The position numbers were made by a program, and so were the translations under genes. Below, piece by piece: positions 45,672-55,614 of a DNA stretch of 64,000 nucleotides. Where the stretch lies: NCBI GenBank assembly GCA_963708645.1, contig CAVPTA010000006.1:1-64000 (forward strand), given 5' to 3'. Source of the stretch: RYN-133 sp963708645 (GTDB lineage: Bacteria > Actinomycetota > Actinomycetes > Mycobacteriales > Jatrophihabitantaceae). A model generated the notes under the pieces. That model was not told the DNA's origin. It saw nothing but the letters and a program-made list of their open reading frames with translations, and made no database searches. Numbering within the stretch: position 1 is the stretch's first letter; each line of letters begins with the position of its first letter.

Positions 45672-46619
45672 TCAGAGCTCGACCGTGGTACCCGCGCCGG
45701 AGGCGGCCGCGGCGCGCAAAACGAGTGCCGCCGCAGCAGCATCCTGCACACCCACGCCGACCGACTTGTACAGCGTGAACGACTGCATGCCGACCGAGTC
45801 GCCGAGCTCGCCGATCTCGCGCACATCTGCGCGATCGAGCACTCCGGCCGCGATCGCGGCCGTCAGTTCCGGGGCGCCGGAGGGTGGCGGCGCGAGCGCC
45901 GACTCGCGCGACTCGACGACGACCAGCGAGTCTTTGATCGTGTCCAGGTCAACCTCACCGCTGCCGGCCGGGTTGTATCCGACTGAGCAGACATGCACAC
46001 CGCGGGGCAGCCACTTGCGCTCGATCACGGGCTCGCTCGCATGGGTGCACAGGCAGACGATGTCGGCCGCACGCACCGCTTCCTCGATCGACGGGACGGC
46101 CCCAGCGCCCGTCTCAGCGGCAATGTGCGCGACGCGCTCGCGATTGCGTCCGGCGATCAGGATCCGGCCAACGCCGCGCTCTCGGGTGAACGCCGCAAGA
46201 TGTGCTCGCGCGAGCGCGCCCGTTCCGATCACCGCGACGGTGCGTGCGTCCTCGCGCGCCAGCAAGCGCGACGACAACACCGATCCGGCGGCGGTGCGCG
46301 CGTTCGTCAGATACTCGCCGTCCATGATCGCGAGCGGTGTGCCGTCGTCCGGATCGAAGCAGCACACCAACGCCTGGTGCGACGGCCGGTCGCTGTTGTG
46401 CGGGAACTGGGTGACGAGCTTCGCGGTCAGGGCTCGCGCCGACGGGAGGAACGCGGGCATTGCGGCAAGCATTGCCTGCGGCTCGGCGATGCGCGCAGCA
46501 ACCCGCGGCGGGACGACCGCCGCCCCCGCGCTGAATTCGCGCATCGCGTCGCCGAGCGCATCGACCAGTGCGCGCAGATCGAGCAGTTCGACGACCTCAT
46601 CGCGCGAGAGCACCAACAC
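45672..46619 (-). CDS. Ornithine cyclodeaminase/mu-crystallin family protein
   Basis: A 315-residue NAD(P)-binding protein. Rossmann motif TVAVIGTGALARAHLAAF, preceded by AIMDGEYLTNARTAAGSVL and the substrate Arg/Lys region LTAKLVTQFPHN, with GYNPAGSGEVDLDTIKDS later. Family members are ornithine cyclodeaminases, alanine dehydrogenases or imine reductases; which one cannot be told. It is next to a GNAT gene and after the pyruvate-oxidase-like gene. Confidence 0.82.
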   Translation of the reverse strand: MLVLSRDEVVELLDLRALVDALGDAMREFSAGAAVVPPRVAARIAEPQAMLAAMPAFLPSARALTAKLVTQFPHNSDRPSHQALVCCFDPDDGTPLAIMDGEYLTNARTAAGSVLSSRLLAREDARTVAVIGTGALARAHLAAFTRERGVGRILIAGRNRERVAHIAAETGAGAVPSIEEAVRAADIVCLCTHASEPVIERKWLPRGVHVCSVGYNPAGSGEVDLDTIKDSLVVVESRESALAPPPSGAPELTAAIAAGVLDRADVREIGELGDSVGMQSFTLYKSVGVGVQDAAAAALVLRAAAASGAGTTVEL

Positions 46620-46632
46620 ACATCGAGACTAG

Positions 46633-48366
46633 CTAGGCATCTCCCTGGCTGAGCACGGTCTCGCGCATCTTTGCGATGGCAAATCCCCACGCCTGGTTGA
46701 GCTTCACCTTGCCGGGGATAGAGATCTCTTCCGGGTTGGTGAGCACGTCGAGCAGCACCGGGCCTTCGTGGGCGAACGCATCGCGCACGGCGCCGTCGAC
46801 CTCGTCAGGATCTTCGACGCGCACCGCATGCATGCCGATCGCGCGCGCCACCGCAGCGAAGTCGGGGTTCTGCAAGACCGTGCCGAACTCGGGCAGTCCG
46901 CCCTGCTCCTGCTCGAGCTTGACCATGCCGAGCCGACCGTTGTCGAACACGATCAGCTTCACCGGCAGGTCGTAGGTCACTGCAGTCATCAGATCGCCCA
47001 GCAGCATCGACAAACCGCCGTCGCCGCAGAACGCGACGACCTGCCGCTTGCGGTTGAGTGCCTGCGCGCCGAGTGCCTGCGGCATCGCGTTCGCCATCGA
47101 GCCGAGATTGAACGATCCGAGCAGTGCACGTGTGCTCGCCATGGTCACGAACCGCGACAACCACACCGTCGACATGCCGGTGTCACTCGTGAACACGGTG
47201 TCGGGTGCTGCATGTCGATCGATCGCCTGCGCAAGCGCCTCGGGACGGATCCGGTCGGACGTGTTGTCGAACTTCTCGCGCACCCGTCCGATCAGGCTCT
47301 TGTCGAAGTCCGGGTCGGTGAGAGCCGACTGACGGTCGCGCCACGCGCGGTAGGTGTCTCGGCTCTTGTCGAGATGTGCTGTCGATTCCTTCGGCGTGAC
47401 GCGAGCCAGCAACTCACGCACCGTCGGCACGCTGTGGCCGACGAGGCCCAACGTCACATGCGTGCGCCGCCCGATGTGTTCGGGACGCGCGTCGATCTGG
47501 ATGACGGTCTTGCCCTCGGGGTACCAGTCGCGGTACGGGAAGTCGGTACCGATCATCAACAGCACGTCCCCGCCGTCGAAGGCGGTCGTTGCCCCCGGGT
47601 TGCCGATGAGACCGCTCTGGCCGACCTCGAACGGGTTGTCCTTCTCCAGACCCTCCTTGGCCTTGAGCGAGAGCACCATCGGCGCCTTGAGCCGGTCGGC
47701 GAGCGCGAGCAGACCGTCGCGCGCCCCGCGCGCTCCGATGCCTGCCAGTAGCGTCACGGACTCGGCCTCGTTGATCAGCGCAGCGGCGCGGTCGAGCGCC
47801 TCGCCGTCGGGAACCGTCGGTGGGTGAGCCACGACGACGTTCGGCGGCGCCGTCCCTTTGGGGACGTCCAGCCCGCCCACGTCGCCGGGTAGCGTCAGCA
47901 CCGCCACGCCGGGCGTGTTCAGCGCTGCTTGCAGCGCCTGCTCGAGCAGGGTCGGCGCCTGCTCAGCAGACGTGATCGTTCGATTGAACGCGGCGACGTC
48001 ACGGAAGAGAGCGTCGTTGTCGACCTCCTGGAAGAAGTCCGTCCCGAGTTCGGCGAGCGGCACCTGGCCGCAGATGGCGAGCACCGGTGCGTGTGACTTC
48101 TTCGCGTCGTAGAGCCCGTTCAACAGGTGGATCGAGCCGGGCCCGACCGTTCCCATGCACACGCCGAGCGTTCCCGTCAGCTGAGCCTGCGCGCCGGCAG
48201 CGAACGCGCCCGCCTCCTCGTGGCGCACGCCGATCCACTCGATCCGGTCCTCTTGCCGAATCGCGTCGGTCACCGGGTTCAGCGCATCGCCGACAACACC
48301 CCAGATCGTGCGGACGCCCTGGTCGGCCAGGGTCTTCACGATCAGTTCCGCAACGGTGTTGCTCAT
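46633..48366 (-). CDS. poxB: Thiamine-diphosphate pyruvate oxidase/dehydrogenase (PoxB-like)
   Basis: A 577-residue ThDP enzyme with the three usual domains: Glu in RHEEAGAFAAGAQAQLTG, GPGSIHLLNGLYDAKKSHAP, central FAD-like domain (LLAGIGARGARDGLLALADR) and ThDP/Mg motif CGDGGLSMLLGDLMTA, FDNGRLGMVKLEQEQ. Close in pattern to PoxB, which decarboxylates pyruvate to acetate and passes electrons to quinone. The C-terminal membrane-binding tail of PoxB is not obvious. Its start overlaps the stop of the FMN glutamate-synthase-like gene, so they are co-transcribed. Confidence 0.83.
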   Translation of the reverse strand: MSNTVAELIVKTLADQGVRTIWGVVGDALNPVTDAIRQEDRIEWIGVRHEEAGAFAAGAQAQLTGTLGVCMGTVGPGSIHLLNGLYDAKKSHAPVLAICGQVPLAELGTDFFQEVDNDALFRDVAAFNRTITSAEQAPTLLEQALQAALNTPGVAVLTLPGDVGGLDVPKGTAPPNVVVAHPPTVPDGEALDRAAALINEAESVTLLAGIGARGARDGLLALADRLKAPMVLSLKAKEGLEKDNPFEVGQSGLIGNPGATTAFDGGDVLLMIGTDFPYRDWYPEGKTVIQIDARPEHIGRRTHVTLGLVGHSVPTVRELLARVTPKESTAHLDKSRDTYRAWRDRQSALTDPDFDKSLIGRVREKFDNTSDRIRPEALAQAIDRHAAPDTVFTSDTGMSTVWLSRFVTMASTRALLGSFNLGSMANAMPQALGAQALNRKRQVVAFCGDGGLSMLLGDLMTAVTYDLPVKLIVFDNGRLGMVKLEQEQGGLPEFGTVLQNPDFAAVARAIGMHAVRVEDPDEVDGAVRDAFAHEGPVLLDVLTNPEEISIPGKVKLNQAWGFAIAKMRETVLSQGDA

Positions 48367-49979
48367 TCCACTCGTCCTCCGGTCTGGCGTCGAAAACTGT
48401 CAGGGCTGGCCGCATTCCAGTCGTCGGCCCAACCGGCCGGGACGCCGTCGAGCAGTTCGCGCGGCGCAAGCCAGTCATAGAGCTCGAGATAGCTTCGGGT
48501 GTGCACGTGGTCGATGCGGCGCATCAGCATTGCCGGGTTCAGCTCGTGCGGTCCGGCGAGTCCGAGCGAGGCGATCATCTGCTGCGACTGGGCGACCGTG
48601 GCAGCCTGGTATTCGGCCACGCGGCTTGTCTTGTCCGCGACGACGAGGGCGCGGGCCCGCTTCGGGTCCTGCGTCGCGACGCCTACCGGGCACTGGTTGG
48701 TGTGGCAGCGTTGTGACTGGATGCACCCAACGGCCTGCATCATCGCGCGGGCGGCATTCGTGTAGTCGGCACCCTGGATCAGGCGCTTGACGATGTCGAC
48801 GCCCGTCGCTACTTTGCCGCTGGCGCCGATCTTGATGCGGTCGCGCAGTCCCGTCCCGACCAGTGCATTGTGCAACGTGATCAGGCCGTCGGTCAGCGGC
48901 ATACCGACGTGGTTCTCGTACTCGATCGGCGCCGCGCCCGTGCCGCCCTCTGAGCCGTCGACCACGATGAAGTCGGGCGTGATCTGTTCCTCGGCCATCG
49001 CCTTGCAAATGGCCAGCAACTCGTGGCGATACCCGATGCACAACTTGAAACCGGTCGGTTTTCCGTCGGCAAGTTCGCGCATCCGCGCAACGAAGTGGAC
49101 GAGCTCGCGCGGCGTCGAGAACACCTTGTGCGACGCCGGGCTGACGCACTTCTCACCCTTGGGGACGTTGCGCGCTTTGGCGATCTCATCAGTGACCTTG
49201 GCCGCGGGCAGCACGCCGCCGATCCCCGGCTTCGCACCCTGGCTCAATTTCAGCGACACGCACTTGATCTGGTCCTGCGCCGCCTTGTCGCGGAACAAGT
49301 CCGGATCGAAGTCGCCGTCCTTCGTCCGCGCACCGAAATAGCCGCTGCCGATCTCCCAGATCAGGTCGCCGCCGTTCTCGAGGTGGTAGTCGGTGAGCCC
49401 GCCCTCGCCGGTGTCGTGCGCGAAGCCGCCGCGCTTCGCGCCGGCGTTGAGAGCGCGGATCGCGTTGGCCGACAGCGCCCCGAAGCTCATCGCGGAAACA
49501 TTGAGCAGCGCCATGTCGTACGGCTTGGTGCAGTCGGGGCCGCCGATACGCACCCGCGGCTGTTCCTTGTCGGGCTCGCGCGGCGCGGACGAGTGCACGA
49601 CGAACTCGTAACCGACCTCGTTCACATCGAGTTCGGTGCCGTACGCCTTCTCGCCGTGGATACCCTTCGCGCGCTCGTAGATGACCGAGCGGGTGTCGCG
49701 GTCGTAGGGACGGCCGTCGAAGTTGCGCTCGATGAAGTACTGCTGGATCTCGGGACGGATCTTCTCGAGCAGGAACCGCATGTGTCCGGCTACCGGGTAG
49801 TTACGCAGGATCGAGTGTCGACGCTGCACGACGTCGTACCAGGCGAGCGCGGTGAGTGCAGCGAAGACGACGACCGCGATCCACCAGGCCGGGCTCCAGA
49901 ACAGCGCGGCAGCAAGTGTGGCGAGAAGGACGAGGGTGAGGGCCGGGGGTATGACGCGCGAGAGCAACGATGACCTCAC
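48363..49979 (-). CDS. FMN-binding glutamate-synthase-like membrane protein
   Basis: A 538-residue protein with two N-terminal transmembrane helices (TLVLLATLAAALFWSPAWWI, VVVFAALTALAWYDVV) and the FMN/Fe-S alpha-subunit domain of glutamate synthase: MSFGALSANAIRALNAGAKR, GEGGLTDYHLENGGDLIW, VVDGSEGGTGAAPIEYENHV and the Cys cluster CIQSQRCHTNQCPVGVATQD. It lacks the amidotransferase domain. Expected to be an oxidoreductase of unknown substrate. Four-base overlap with the pyruvate oxidase-like gene. Confidence 0.85.
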   Translation of the reverse strand: MRSSLLSRVIPPALTLVLLATLAAALFWSPAWWIAVVVFAALTALAWYDVVQRRHSILRNYPVAGHMRFLLEKIRPEIQQYFIERNFDGRPYDRDTRSVIYERAKGIHGEKAYGTELDVNEVGYEFVVHSSAPREPDKEQPRVRIGGPDCTKPYDMALLNVSAMSFGALSANAIRALNAGAKRGGFAHDTGEGGLTDYHLENGGDLIWEIGSGYFGARTKDGDFDPDLFRDKAAQDQIKCVSLKLSQGAKPGIGGVLPAAKVTDEIAKARNVPKGEKCVSPASHKVFSTPRELVHFVARMRELADGKPTGFKLCIGYRHELLAICKAMAEEQITPDFIVVDGSEGGTGAAPIEYENHVGMPLTDGLITLHNALVGTGLRDRIKIGASGKVATGVDIVKRLIQGADYTNAARAMMQAVGCIQSQRCHTNQCPVGVATQDPKRARALVVADKTSRVAEYQAATVAQSQQMIASLGLAGPHELNPAMLMRRIDHVHTRSYLELYDWLAPRELLDGVPAGWADDWNAASPDSFRRQTGGRVE

Positions 49980-50083
49980 TGCGATAGGGCAGCCCGACAG
50001 TGTGGTTTCACCCGACCGCTGTTAGCGACTTACCCGGCTGGGTGGATGGCAAACGGCCGAGGATGACCGTTCTCTCAGTGCGC

Positions 50084-50572
50084 TCAGGCAGACAGTGCGG
50101 CGTCGTCCTCGAGACCCAGGTGACGCATCAGATTCGTCGAGAACTTGTCGCCCATGCGGTTCATCGTCGCCTGCATGACTCGTCGCACGGCGGGGCCGGC
50201 TCGACGCGGCAGCGGCAGTTCGACTTCAAGGGTCAGGCTGATCTTCAGCGCGGTGCCCTCGGCAGTGTCGCTGAGGTCGTACCAGCCTTCGGCACCGGCC
50301 CGCTCACGCGCACCGGCCGGCGGCTGGTGGGTGTACTCGATGCGGTGACCGTCATCGAAGCGCATCTGCTCGGTGAACGAGGGGCTGATACTGACCCCGA
50401 GCGCCGAAATCTTGGTCATGTGCCACGTCCACGTGTCGCCATCGGCGTCGATGCGCCGCAGCAAGGGCGTGAGACGGGGAAGCAGGTCGGGATCGGTCAG
50501 TGCTGCCCAGATGTCTTCGCGGGCCGCGGGAACGATCGCCTCGGACTCGGTGGTAGCTGTGAACCGGGTCAT
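50084..50572 (-). CDS. SRPBCC-family protein
   Basis: A 162-residue protein: TESEAIVPAAREDIWAALTD, then TWTWHMTKISALGVSISPSF, and a C-terminal helix RVMQATMNRMGDKFSTNLMR. It belongs to the START-like ligand-binding superfamily, related to carbon monoxide dehydrogenase subunit G/polyketide cyclase-like proteins. No catalytic motif. ATG 50572. Located downstream of the mycofactocin operon on the same strand. Confidence 0.72.
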   Translation of the reverse strand: MTRFTATTESEAIVPAAREDIWAALTDPDLLPRLTPLLRRIDADGDTWTWHMTKISALGVSISPSFTEQMRFDDGHRIEYTHQPPAGARERAGAEGWYDLSDTAEGTALKISLTLEVELPLPRRAGPAVRRVMQATMNRMGDKFSTNLMRHLGLEDDAALSA

Positions 50573-50637
50573 ATGCACATCATTCCCATCGGCGCTGGAA
50601 CCGACACATGAAGGTGATGTGGACCTCGTGTGCGTCC

Positions 50638-51493
50638 TCAGGTTCGTTTGCGCGCTGTGTCGAGGGCCCGCTGCGCCGCGTCTCGGGCCCGCCCGGCCGC
50701 TTTGTGGGCGGTCTCGGCATCGCGACGGCTTCGGTCTGCGTCGGCGTGGCGGGTGCGTGCCTCGTCCAGTTCGGTCTCGAGCTCCTTGACGCGTGCCCGC
50801 GCGTCCTCGGCCTCGGTTCGGGCCCCGACAAGGGTCTCCTCGTGGTCGTCGAGTTCGCGTTGAGCGGCGGCGACCGCGTCCTCGGCCTTCGTGATCGCGG
50901 CGGCGAGGTCGGCTGCGTGCTTCTTGCGCGCCGCGCTGTCGTCCTTCTTCGCGGGCCGGCTTCTTCTTCGGCGCCGGACGGCGGGTCGGCGGCGCGTCGT
51001 CGGCGGCGGCCACCGCGTCGGTGAGGTCGACGGGTTCCAGACCGGTCGAGGTGAGCCCTCGCATGAGGCGACCGGTGCGCACCGCCTCTGCGGCTGCATC
51101 GTCGGCAAGAGCGGCTTCCAGGGTCGCTTCGAACTCGCGCTGCGCCGAGTCTGCCGCCTTCTTGCCGGTTCGTTCGTGAGCCAGCTCGGACAGGCTGCGG
51201 ATCACCTGATGTCGCTGTCGTGACATCGTCCGCAGCTCGGCACCGTCGAGCGTGCGTTGCGCTTCGCGCAGCGCGGCACCGAGATCGAGCAGGTCGTCGA
51301 GTTGGTCGGTGCGCGCGACGACGTTGACGAGCCAGGTGCCGATCGACGGCTTGCGGAACTTCTTCACCGCGTCGGCGAGCTCGCGATCACCCTCGTCGCG
51401 GGCCGCCTTCGCGGCATTGTCGCGAGCCGCGGTGAATTCGTCCGGTGCGAGCCCGTACAGCTCGTCGGCGATCTCGGCTTCGCGCGCGCTCAC
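50638..51493 (-). CDS. Coiled-coil protein of unknown function, frameshifted
   Basis: The first part (GTG 51493) encodes SAREAEIADELYGLAPDEFT, RKPSIGTWLVNVVARTDQLD and a helical region; after a Lys/Pro/Ala-rich linker the product continues one base later, in another frame, as DDSAARKKHAADLAAAITKA, then a long coiled coil (RELDDHEETLVGARTEAEDA, ARVKELETELDEARTRHADA). One extra base in a CCC run at about 50953 explains it. Corrected length about 284 residues. No enzyme domain. Sixteen bases separate it from mftD, so it may be co-transcribed with the mycofactocin operon. Confidence 0.6.
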
Positions 51494-51509
51494 GTGTCGA
51501 GCGTATTGG

Positions 51510-52685
51510 TCAGTCGACGCCGAGCGCGCGCGTGAAGCCGTCCGGGACGACGAGATCGGACGGCTCGAGATCGCGCACGGACTTCTTGCCGAGGCCGAGC
51601 AACGCCGAGTCGATCCCCATCCGCAGCAGGTCGAGCACGTTCTCGACACCGGCCTGGCCATTGGCGCCGAGACCCCACAGATACGCGCGGCCGATCATGA
51701 CTGCGCGGGCGCCGAGGGCGAGCGCCTTCACGACGTCACCGCCGCGGCGCACGCCGCCGTCGAGGAGTACCTCGAGCTGCTCGCCAACCGCGTCGGCGAT
51801 CGCGGGAAGGACACGGATCGTCGCCGGCGTGCCGTCGAGGTTGTTGCCGCCGTGGTTCGACACCGAGATCGCGCTGACGCCTGCATCCACGGCGCGCTTG
51901 GCGTCGTCGACGCGGGTGACGCCCTTGAGCATGAACGGCCCGTCCCAGGTCTGGCGCAACCATGCGACGTCGTCCCACGATGGCGGCGGGGTCTGCATCC
52001 ACTGTCCGTAGACGCCGAAGAACGTCGGCGCCGGCTCGCCGGGCTCCTGCATGTTCGGGACGGTCAGATCAGGGATGTGTCGGGTGCGCAGATAGCTCGC
52101 AAGCCAGCGCGGATGCGTGAGCGCCTCGGGCGCGAACCGGGCCGCCTCCTTGAGGGTGATCCTTTCGGGGATGTGCGGACTGCCCCAGTCGCGTCCCATC
52201 GAGAACGACCAGTCGAGGGTCGCGATCACGCCGACCGCGCCGGCCGCACGGGCGCGCTCGAGTCGCCCCGCGATCTGCTCCTTCGACCCGACCCAGTACA
52301 CCTGGAAGAACGTCTGCGGGTTCGCCTCGACGACGTCCTCGACCGGCTTGCTCGCGAACGAACTCAACCCCATCGCCACGCCGCGGGCGGCAGCGGCGCG
52401 GGCAACGGCGACCTCACCGTCCGGATGGACGGCCTGCACGCCGGTTGGCGACATGACCACCGGCATCGAGATCGGCTGTCCCAGCACCGTGGTCGTGAGG
52501 TCGCGCTCGGCAGGCTGTCCCGCCGTGTGCGGTGCGAACCCGAGCTCGGCGAACGCCGCGAGATTGTCGCGGATCGTCTGGCCTCGCTCTGACCCGGCGA
52601 CCAGCGCGCTGTAGACCGACTTCGGAAGCCGCTTGCGCGCGCGGCGCTGCGCCTCGGCAACGGTTTCGAACCAGGCATTCGCCAT
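51510..52685 (-). CDS. mftD: Mycofactocin system FMN-dependent dehydrogenase MftD
   Basis: A 391-residue FMN enzyme of the lactate-dehydrogenase/glycolate-oxidase fold: ARKRLPKSVYSALVAGSERG, ISMPVVMSPTGVQAVHPDGE, FMLKGVTRVDDAKRAVDAGV, catalytic SVSNHGGNNLDGTPATI and LLDGGVRRGGDVVKALALGA. In the pathway it oxidatively deaminates the valine-tyrosine-derived AHDP to premycofactocin, creating the redox-active dicarbonyl. AGGAG precedes ATG 52685 by nine bases and lies in the end of mftF. It is the last of the mycofactocin genes here rather than following mftC. Confidence 0.93.
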   Translation of the reverse strand: MANAWFETVAEAQRRARKRLPKSVYSALVAGSERGQTIRDNLAAFAELGFAPHTAGQPAERDLTTTVLGQPISMPVVMSPTGVQAVHPDGEVAVARAAAARGVAMGLSSFASKPVEDVVEANPQTFFQVYWVGSKEQIAGRLERARAAGAVGVIATLDWSFSMGRDWGSPHIPERITLKEAARFAPEALTHPRWLASYLRTRHIPDLTVPNMQEPGEPAPTFFGVYGQWMQTPPPSWDDVAWLRQTWDGPFMLKGVTRVDDAKRAVDAGVSAISVSNHGGNNLDGTPATIRVLPAIADAVGEQLEVLLDGGVRRGGDVVKALALGARAVMIGRAYLWGLGANGQAGVENVLDLLRMGIDSALLGLGKKSVRDLEPSDLVVPDGFTRALGVD

Positions 52686-52690
52686 CGTGA

Positions 52691-54149
52691 TCAGCTCCTG
52701 CGGGTGGTGCTGCGTACCGGCCGCCAGGTGACGACCGGACGGATTGCGCGCAGGGTTCGCGCGCGAGCGCTGCCGACCCACACGCCGGTGCCGTACGCGA
52801 TCTCGTCGGCGAGCGAACCAACCGTGAACCGGACGGGGTCGAGCACTCGACGCGGTGCCCAGGCAGCGAGTGGCGGGCCGAGCAACAATGCGGTGGCAGC
52901 AAAGCGCGCGCGACGTAAGCACAACGCCGCGAACAGTGCGGGTGCTGCGAACTGGGTGAGGTAGCGACCGAGCCCGAGCCACGTCTGCCGCACGCCGTTG
53001 GCCATCGCCGGGAGCAGACCGGTCGTGGGGACGTCGGCCGCCCGCAGGGTGCGCGCCATCGTCGCGGCGCCGACGCTTGCCGCACCCGCGGCGACGAGCG
53101 GGCGGCGGGCCAGGGCTGCGGCAACAGTGATCGTCGGCCAGGGATGCAGCACCAGCGGGCTGATCGCGTCCGGATGCCGTCGGGCGAGTTGGCCGGCCGA
53201 CGTGCCGTACCGGTACCGCCGTGACAGCAACTGCGGCCAGGTCGCTGGTTCACGGTGCATGACGTGGACGGACGGCTCGTACCGGATGCGCCAGCCGGCC
53301 GCCGCGAGTCGCCAGACGAGGTCGACGTCCTCGCCGATGCGAAGGGTCTCGTCGAACGCGACGCCGACGTCGGCCAGTGCGGCCCGACGGACTACGAGAG
53401 CCGCGCTCGGCACGTAGGTGATCCGCGAGCGTGGCATCACGCGCGCGGGCAGATCGCCGAGGTCGAGGCTGCTGCGTTCGGCTGTGTAGCGCCCGGCCCA
53501 CGAGCTGTCGGCCACACCGACGATGCGCGGCGCGACGGCAGCGACCAACGGATCGGCCAGGTGCGCGAGCAGCGGGGCGAGCCAGCCAGGTGGCGGCGTG
53601 CAATCGCTGTCGACGAACGCGACGAACTCGCTCTGCGTGTGTGCCAGCCCGGTGTTGCGGGCGGCGCCCGGGCCGCCGTTTTCACCACGTCGCACCAGGG
53701 TTGCGTCGTGGGTCGCACAGATCCGGGCAACTCCGGCGCGCTCACGCGAAGCGTCGTCGACGACGACGACCGGCACCTTGCTGCCGAGTGCGGCGAGGCA
53801 GCGGTCGAGGTCGGCGACGCGGTCGTGCGCGGGAACGATCGACGGTGACGTCGTGGGTCGCGACCGGCGGCGGGACGGGGTGGGCCAGCCCGGCGTCGGT
53901 CAGGCGTCGTGCCAGAACGGCCGATTCGGGCGAGGCCACGCGGCCATCGCGAAGCTCGTCCCACGCGCGCCGTCCCGCCTCGGTCAGGCGCAGCACGCGC
54001 GGTGGTGAACCGCCGAACCACAGGTCGTCGCGCAACTGCCTCGCGCTCACGTCGAGGGTGAGCCCGAACCCCGCAGGCAAGCCACGATGACCCTGGTTCG
54101 GCCGTGACGGGGCCTGCACAGCAGCCGATGCAGGATCGAAGGCGGTCAC
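52691..54149 (-). CDS. mftF: Mycofactocin glycosyltransferase MftF, frameshifted
   Basis: N-terminal part (GTG 54149) reads GLTLDVSARQLRDDLWFGGS, PRVLRLTEAGRRAWDELRDG, typical of MftF. Around 53841 one extra base shifts the frame; the GT2 domain then follows as KVPVVVVDDASRERAGVARI, FVAFVDSDCTPPPGWLAPLL, DETLRIGEDVDLVWRLAAAG and a hydrophobic C-terminus. Corrected, it is about 485 residues. MftF attaches a beta-1,4-glucose chain to premycofactocin. The start overlaps the SDR stop by GTGA; mftD follows after five bases. The rest of the protein is intact, so a sequence error is likely. Confidence 0.88.
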
Positions 54150-54916
54150 AGCGCGAGGCCGCCGTCGACGGGGACGACCGCGCCGGTCATCGCCGCACCG
54201 CCTGGGCCGGCCAGGAACGCGAGGACGGCCGCGACCTCCTCGGGTTCGATCAACCGCCCGAGCGGTTGCTGCGCCGCGAAGTCCTGCGCCGAAGTCAGCC
54301 CGTACAGCCGGGCGGTCTCGTCGAGCATCGGGGTCGCGGTCGAGCCCGGGCTGACGGCGTTCGCGGTGATACCCGTTCCGCCGAGTTCGACGGCGAGCGC
54401 GCGCACCAGGCCGGTCACGCCTGCCTTGGACGCGCAGTAGGCCGCGAGCATCGGCAAGCCCTGGGTCGCCGCCGCCGACGCGACCGCGAGGAAGCGTCCG
54501 CTGCGCGGTTCGGGACGGCGCAACAGTGCGGGAATCGCGACGCGGGCGAGCGTGAGCACTCCGCCGAGGTTCACGTCGAGCACTGCCTGTTGTGCCGCGA
54601 CGGGCACGTCCCAGTGCGCGGCGCCGCCGGCGATCACACCGGCTGCCGCGATCGCGGCATCGAGCCCGCCGAAGCTCGCTTCGGCCTCGGCGACCGCAGC
54701 GGCGAGCGCGGCCTCGTCGCGGACGTCGGCGACGACCGGATGCACGTTCGAACTGGCGATCGCGTCGAGCTCGGCGCGGGTGGCGAGCGAGTACGGCAGG
54801 GCCGGCTCGTCGGCGGCGCAATCGACGGCGACCACCGACCATCCCTGCGCAGCGAGTGCGCGAACCGTCGCGGCGCCGATCCCGCGCGCTGCGCCGGTGA
54901 CGATCGCAGTGCTCAT
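54146..54916 (-). CDS. Mycofactocin-associated SDR oxidoreductase
   Basis: A 256-residue short-chain dehydrogenase: TGAARGIGAATVRALAAQGW, VVAVDCAADEP after strand 2, a family-typical insertion, AAAGVIAGGAAHWDVPVAAQ, catalytic AVASAAATQGLPMLAAYCAS with YCASK, and PLGRLIEPEEVAAVLAFLAG. Mycofactocin-linked SDRs hold their NAD tightly and pass electrons to mycofactocin; the substrate here is unknown. Coupled by overlaps to mftE (ATGA) and mftF (GTGA), it lies inside the biosynthetic operon, which strongly supports linkage. Confidence 0.87.
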   Translation of the reverse strand: MSTAIVTGAARGIGAATVRALAAQGWSVVAVDCAADEPALPYSLATRAELDAIASSNVHPVVADVRDEAALAAAVAEAEASFGGLDAAIAAAGVIAGGAAHWDVPVAAQQAVLDVNLGGVLTLARVAIPALLRRPEPRSGRFLAVASAAATQGLPMLAAYCASKAGVTGLVRALAVELGGTGITANAVSPGSTATPMLDETARLYGLTSAQDFAAQQPLGRLIEPEEVAAVLAFLAGPGGAAMTGAVVPVDGGLAL

Positions 54917-55614
54917 CCGGTCTCTCGCCAATGTGCGACGTGCTCGGTGAGGTCGGCGGCGAGCTTGGCGAAGACCTCGCGACCGGCCTCGACCGATGCG
55001 GTGGTCGGATCGCCGAGCACTCCGGTTGTGGTCACGGCGCGCACGCCGCCGGCCTGCAGGGTCGGCATCAGGTCGGCGAGTGGACGGATGTCGCCGACCA
55101 CGGCGCGGTCCGCCCGGACGACGTCCGGCCGCAGGAGCAGTTGCAGCGACGTCTCGACGTGGCCCGCGTGCGGGTCGCCGTCCCACGTCGGTTGGAACAG
55201 CGAGACGTCGCGGCCCTCGGCTCGGAGCCGCGTGACCGCGCGCGACACCGGCGGCGCGTTGCCGCCGTGCGCCGACACGAAGAGCACGTGGTCGAACGTC
55301 TCGGTGGCAGACCGGGCGAGTTCGACGACCAGCAGCTCGACGGCGTCCTGCCCGATCGACAGGGTTCCTGCGAATCCGGCGTGCTCGCCGCTCGAACCAT
55401 AGGGGACCGGCGGTGCGACCACGACGTCGTCCCGCGCCGCGGCCAGCGCTGAGCACAGCGCCACCGCGATGTCGGTGTCGGTCGACAGCGGCAGATGCGC
55501 GCCGTGCTGCTCGGTCGACCCGAGCGGCACGGCCAGCACGGTGTCGCCGCCGGCGACGTCGACAGTGGTGAGGTCACCCAGCGACACGAACACCGGCCAA
55601 CGGATCCTCGTCAC
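54913..55614 (-). CDS. mftE: Mycofactocin precursor peptide peptidase MftE
   Basis: About 233 residues, of the creatininase family. Metal and catalytic residues appear in VLAVPLGSTEQHGAHLPLST with DTDIA, SSGEHAGFAGTLSIG and LFVSAHGGNAPPV. MftE cuts the modified MftA to release the C-terminal AHDP unit. GTG 55614 is used; nearer GTG codons at 55593 and 55587 are possible. The start overlaps the reconstructed end of mftC. Confidence 0.9.
   Translation of the reverse strand: MTRIRWPVFVSLGDLTTVDVAGGDTVLAVPLGSTEQHGAHLPLSTDTDIAVALCSALAAARDDVVVAPPVPYGSSGEHAGFAGTLSIGQDAVELLVVELARSATETFDHVLFVSAHGGNAPPVSRAVTRLRAEGRDVSLFQPTWDGDPHAGHVETSLQLLLRPDVVRADRAVVGDIRPLADLMPTLQAGGVRAVTTTGVLGDPTTASVEAGREVFAKLAADLTEHVAHWRETG

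Noticed and set aside
46768..47751. 327-codon plus-strand frame inside the pyruvate-oxidase-like gene
   Set aside because: Antisense shadow with His/Arg-rich composition and no recognisable fold.
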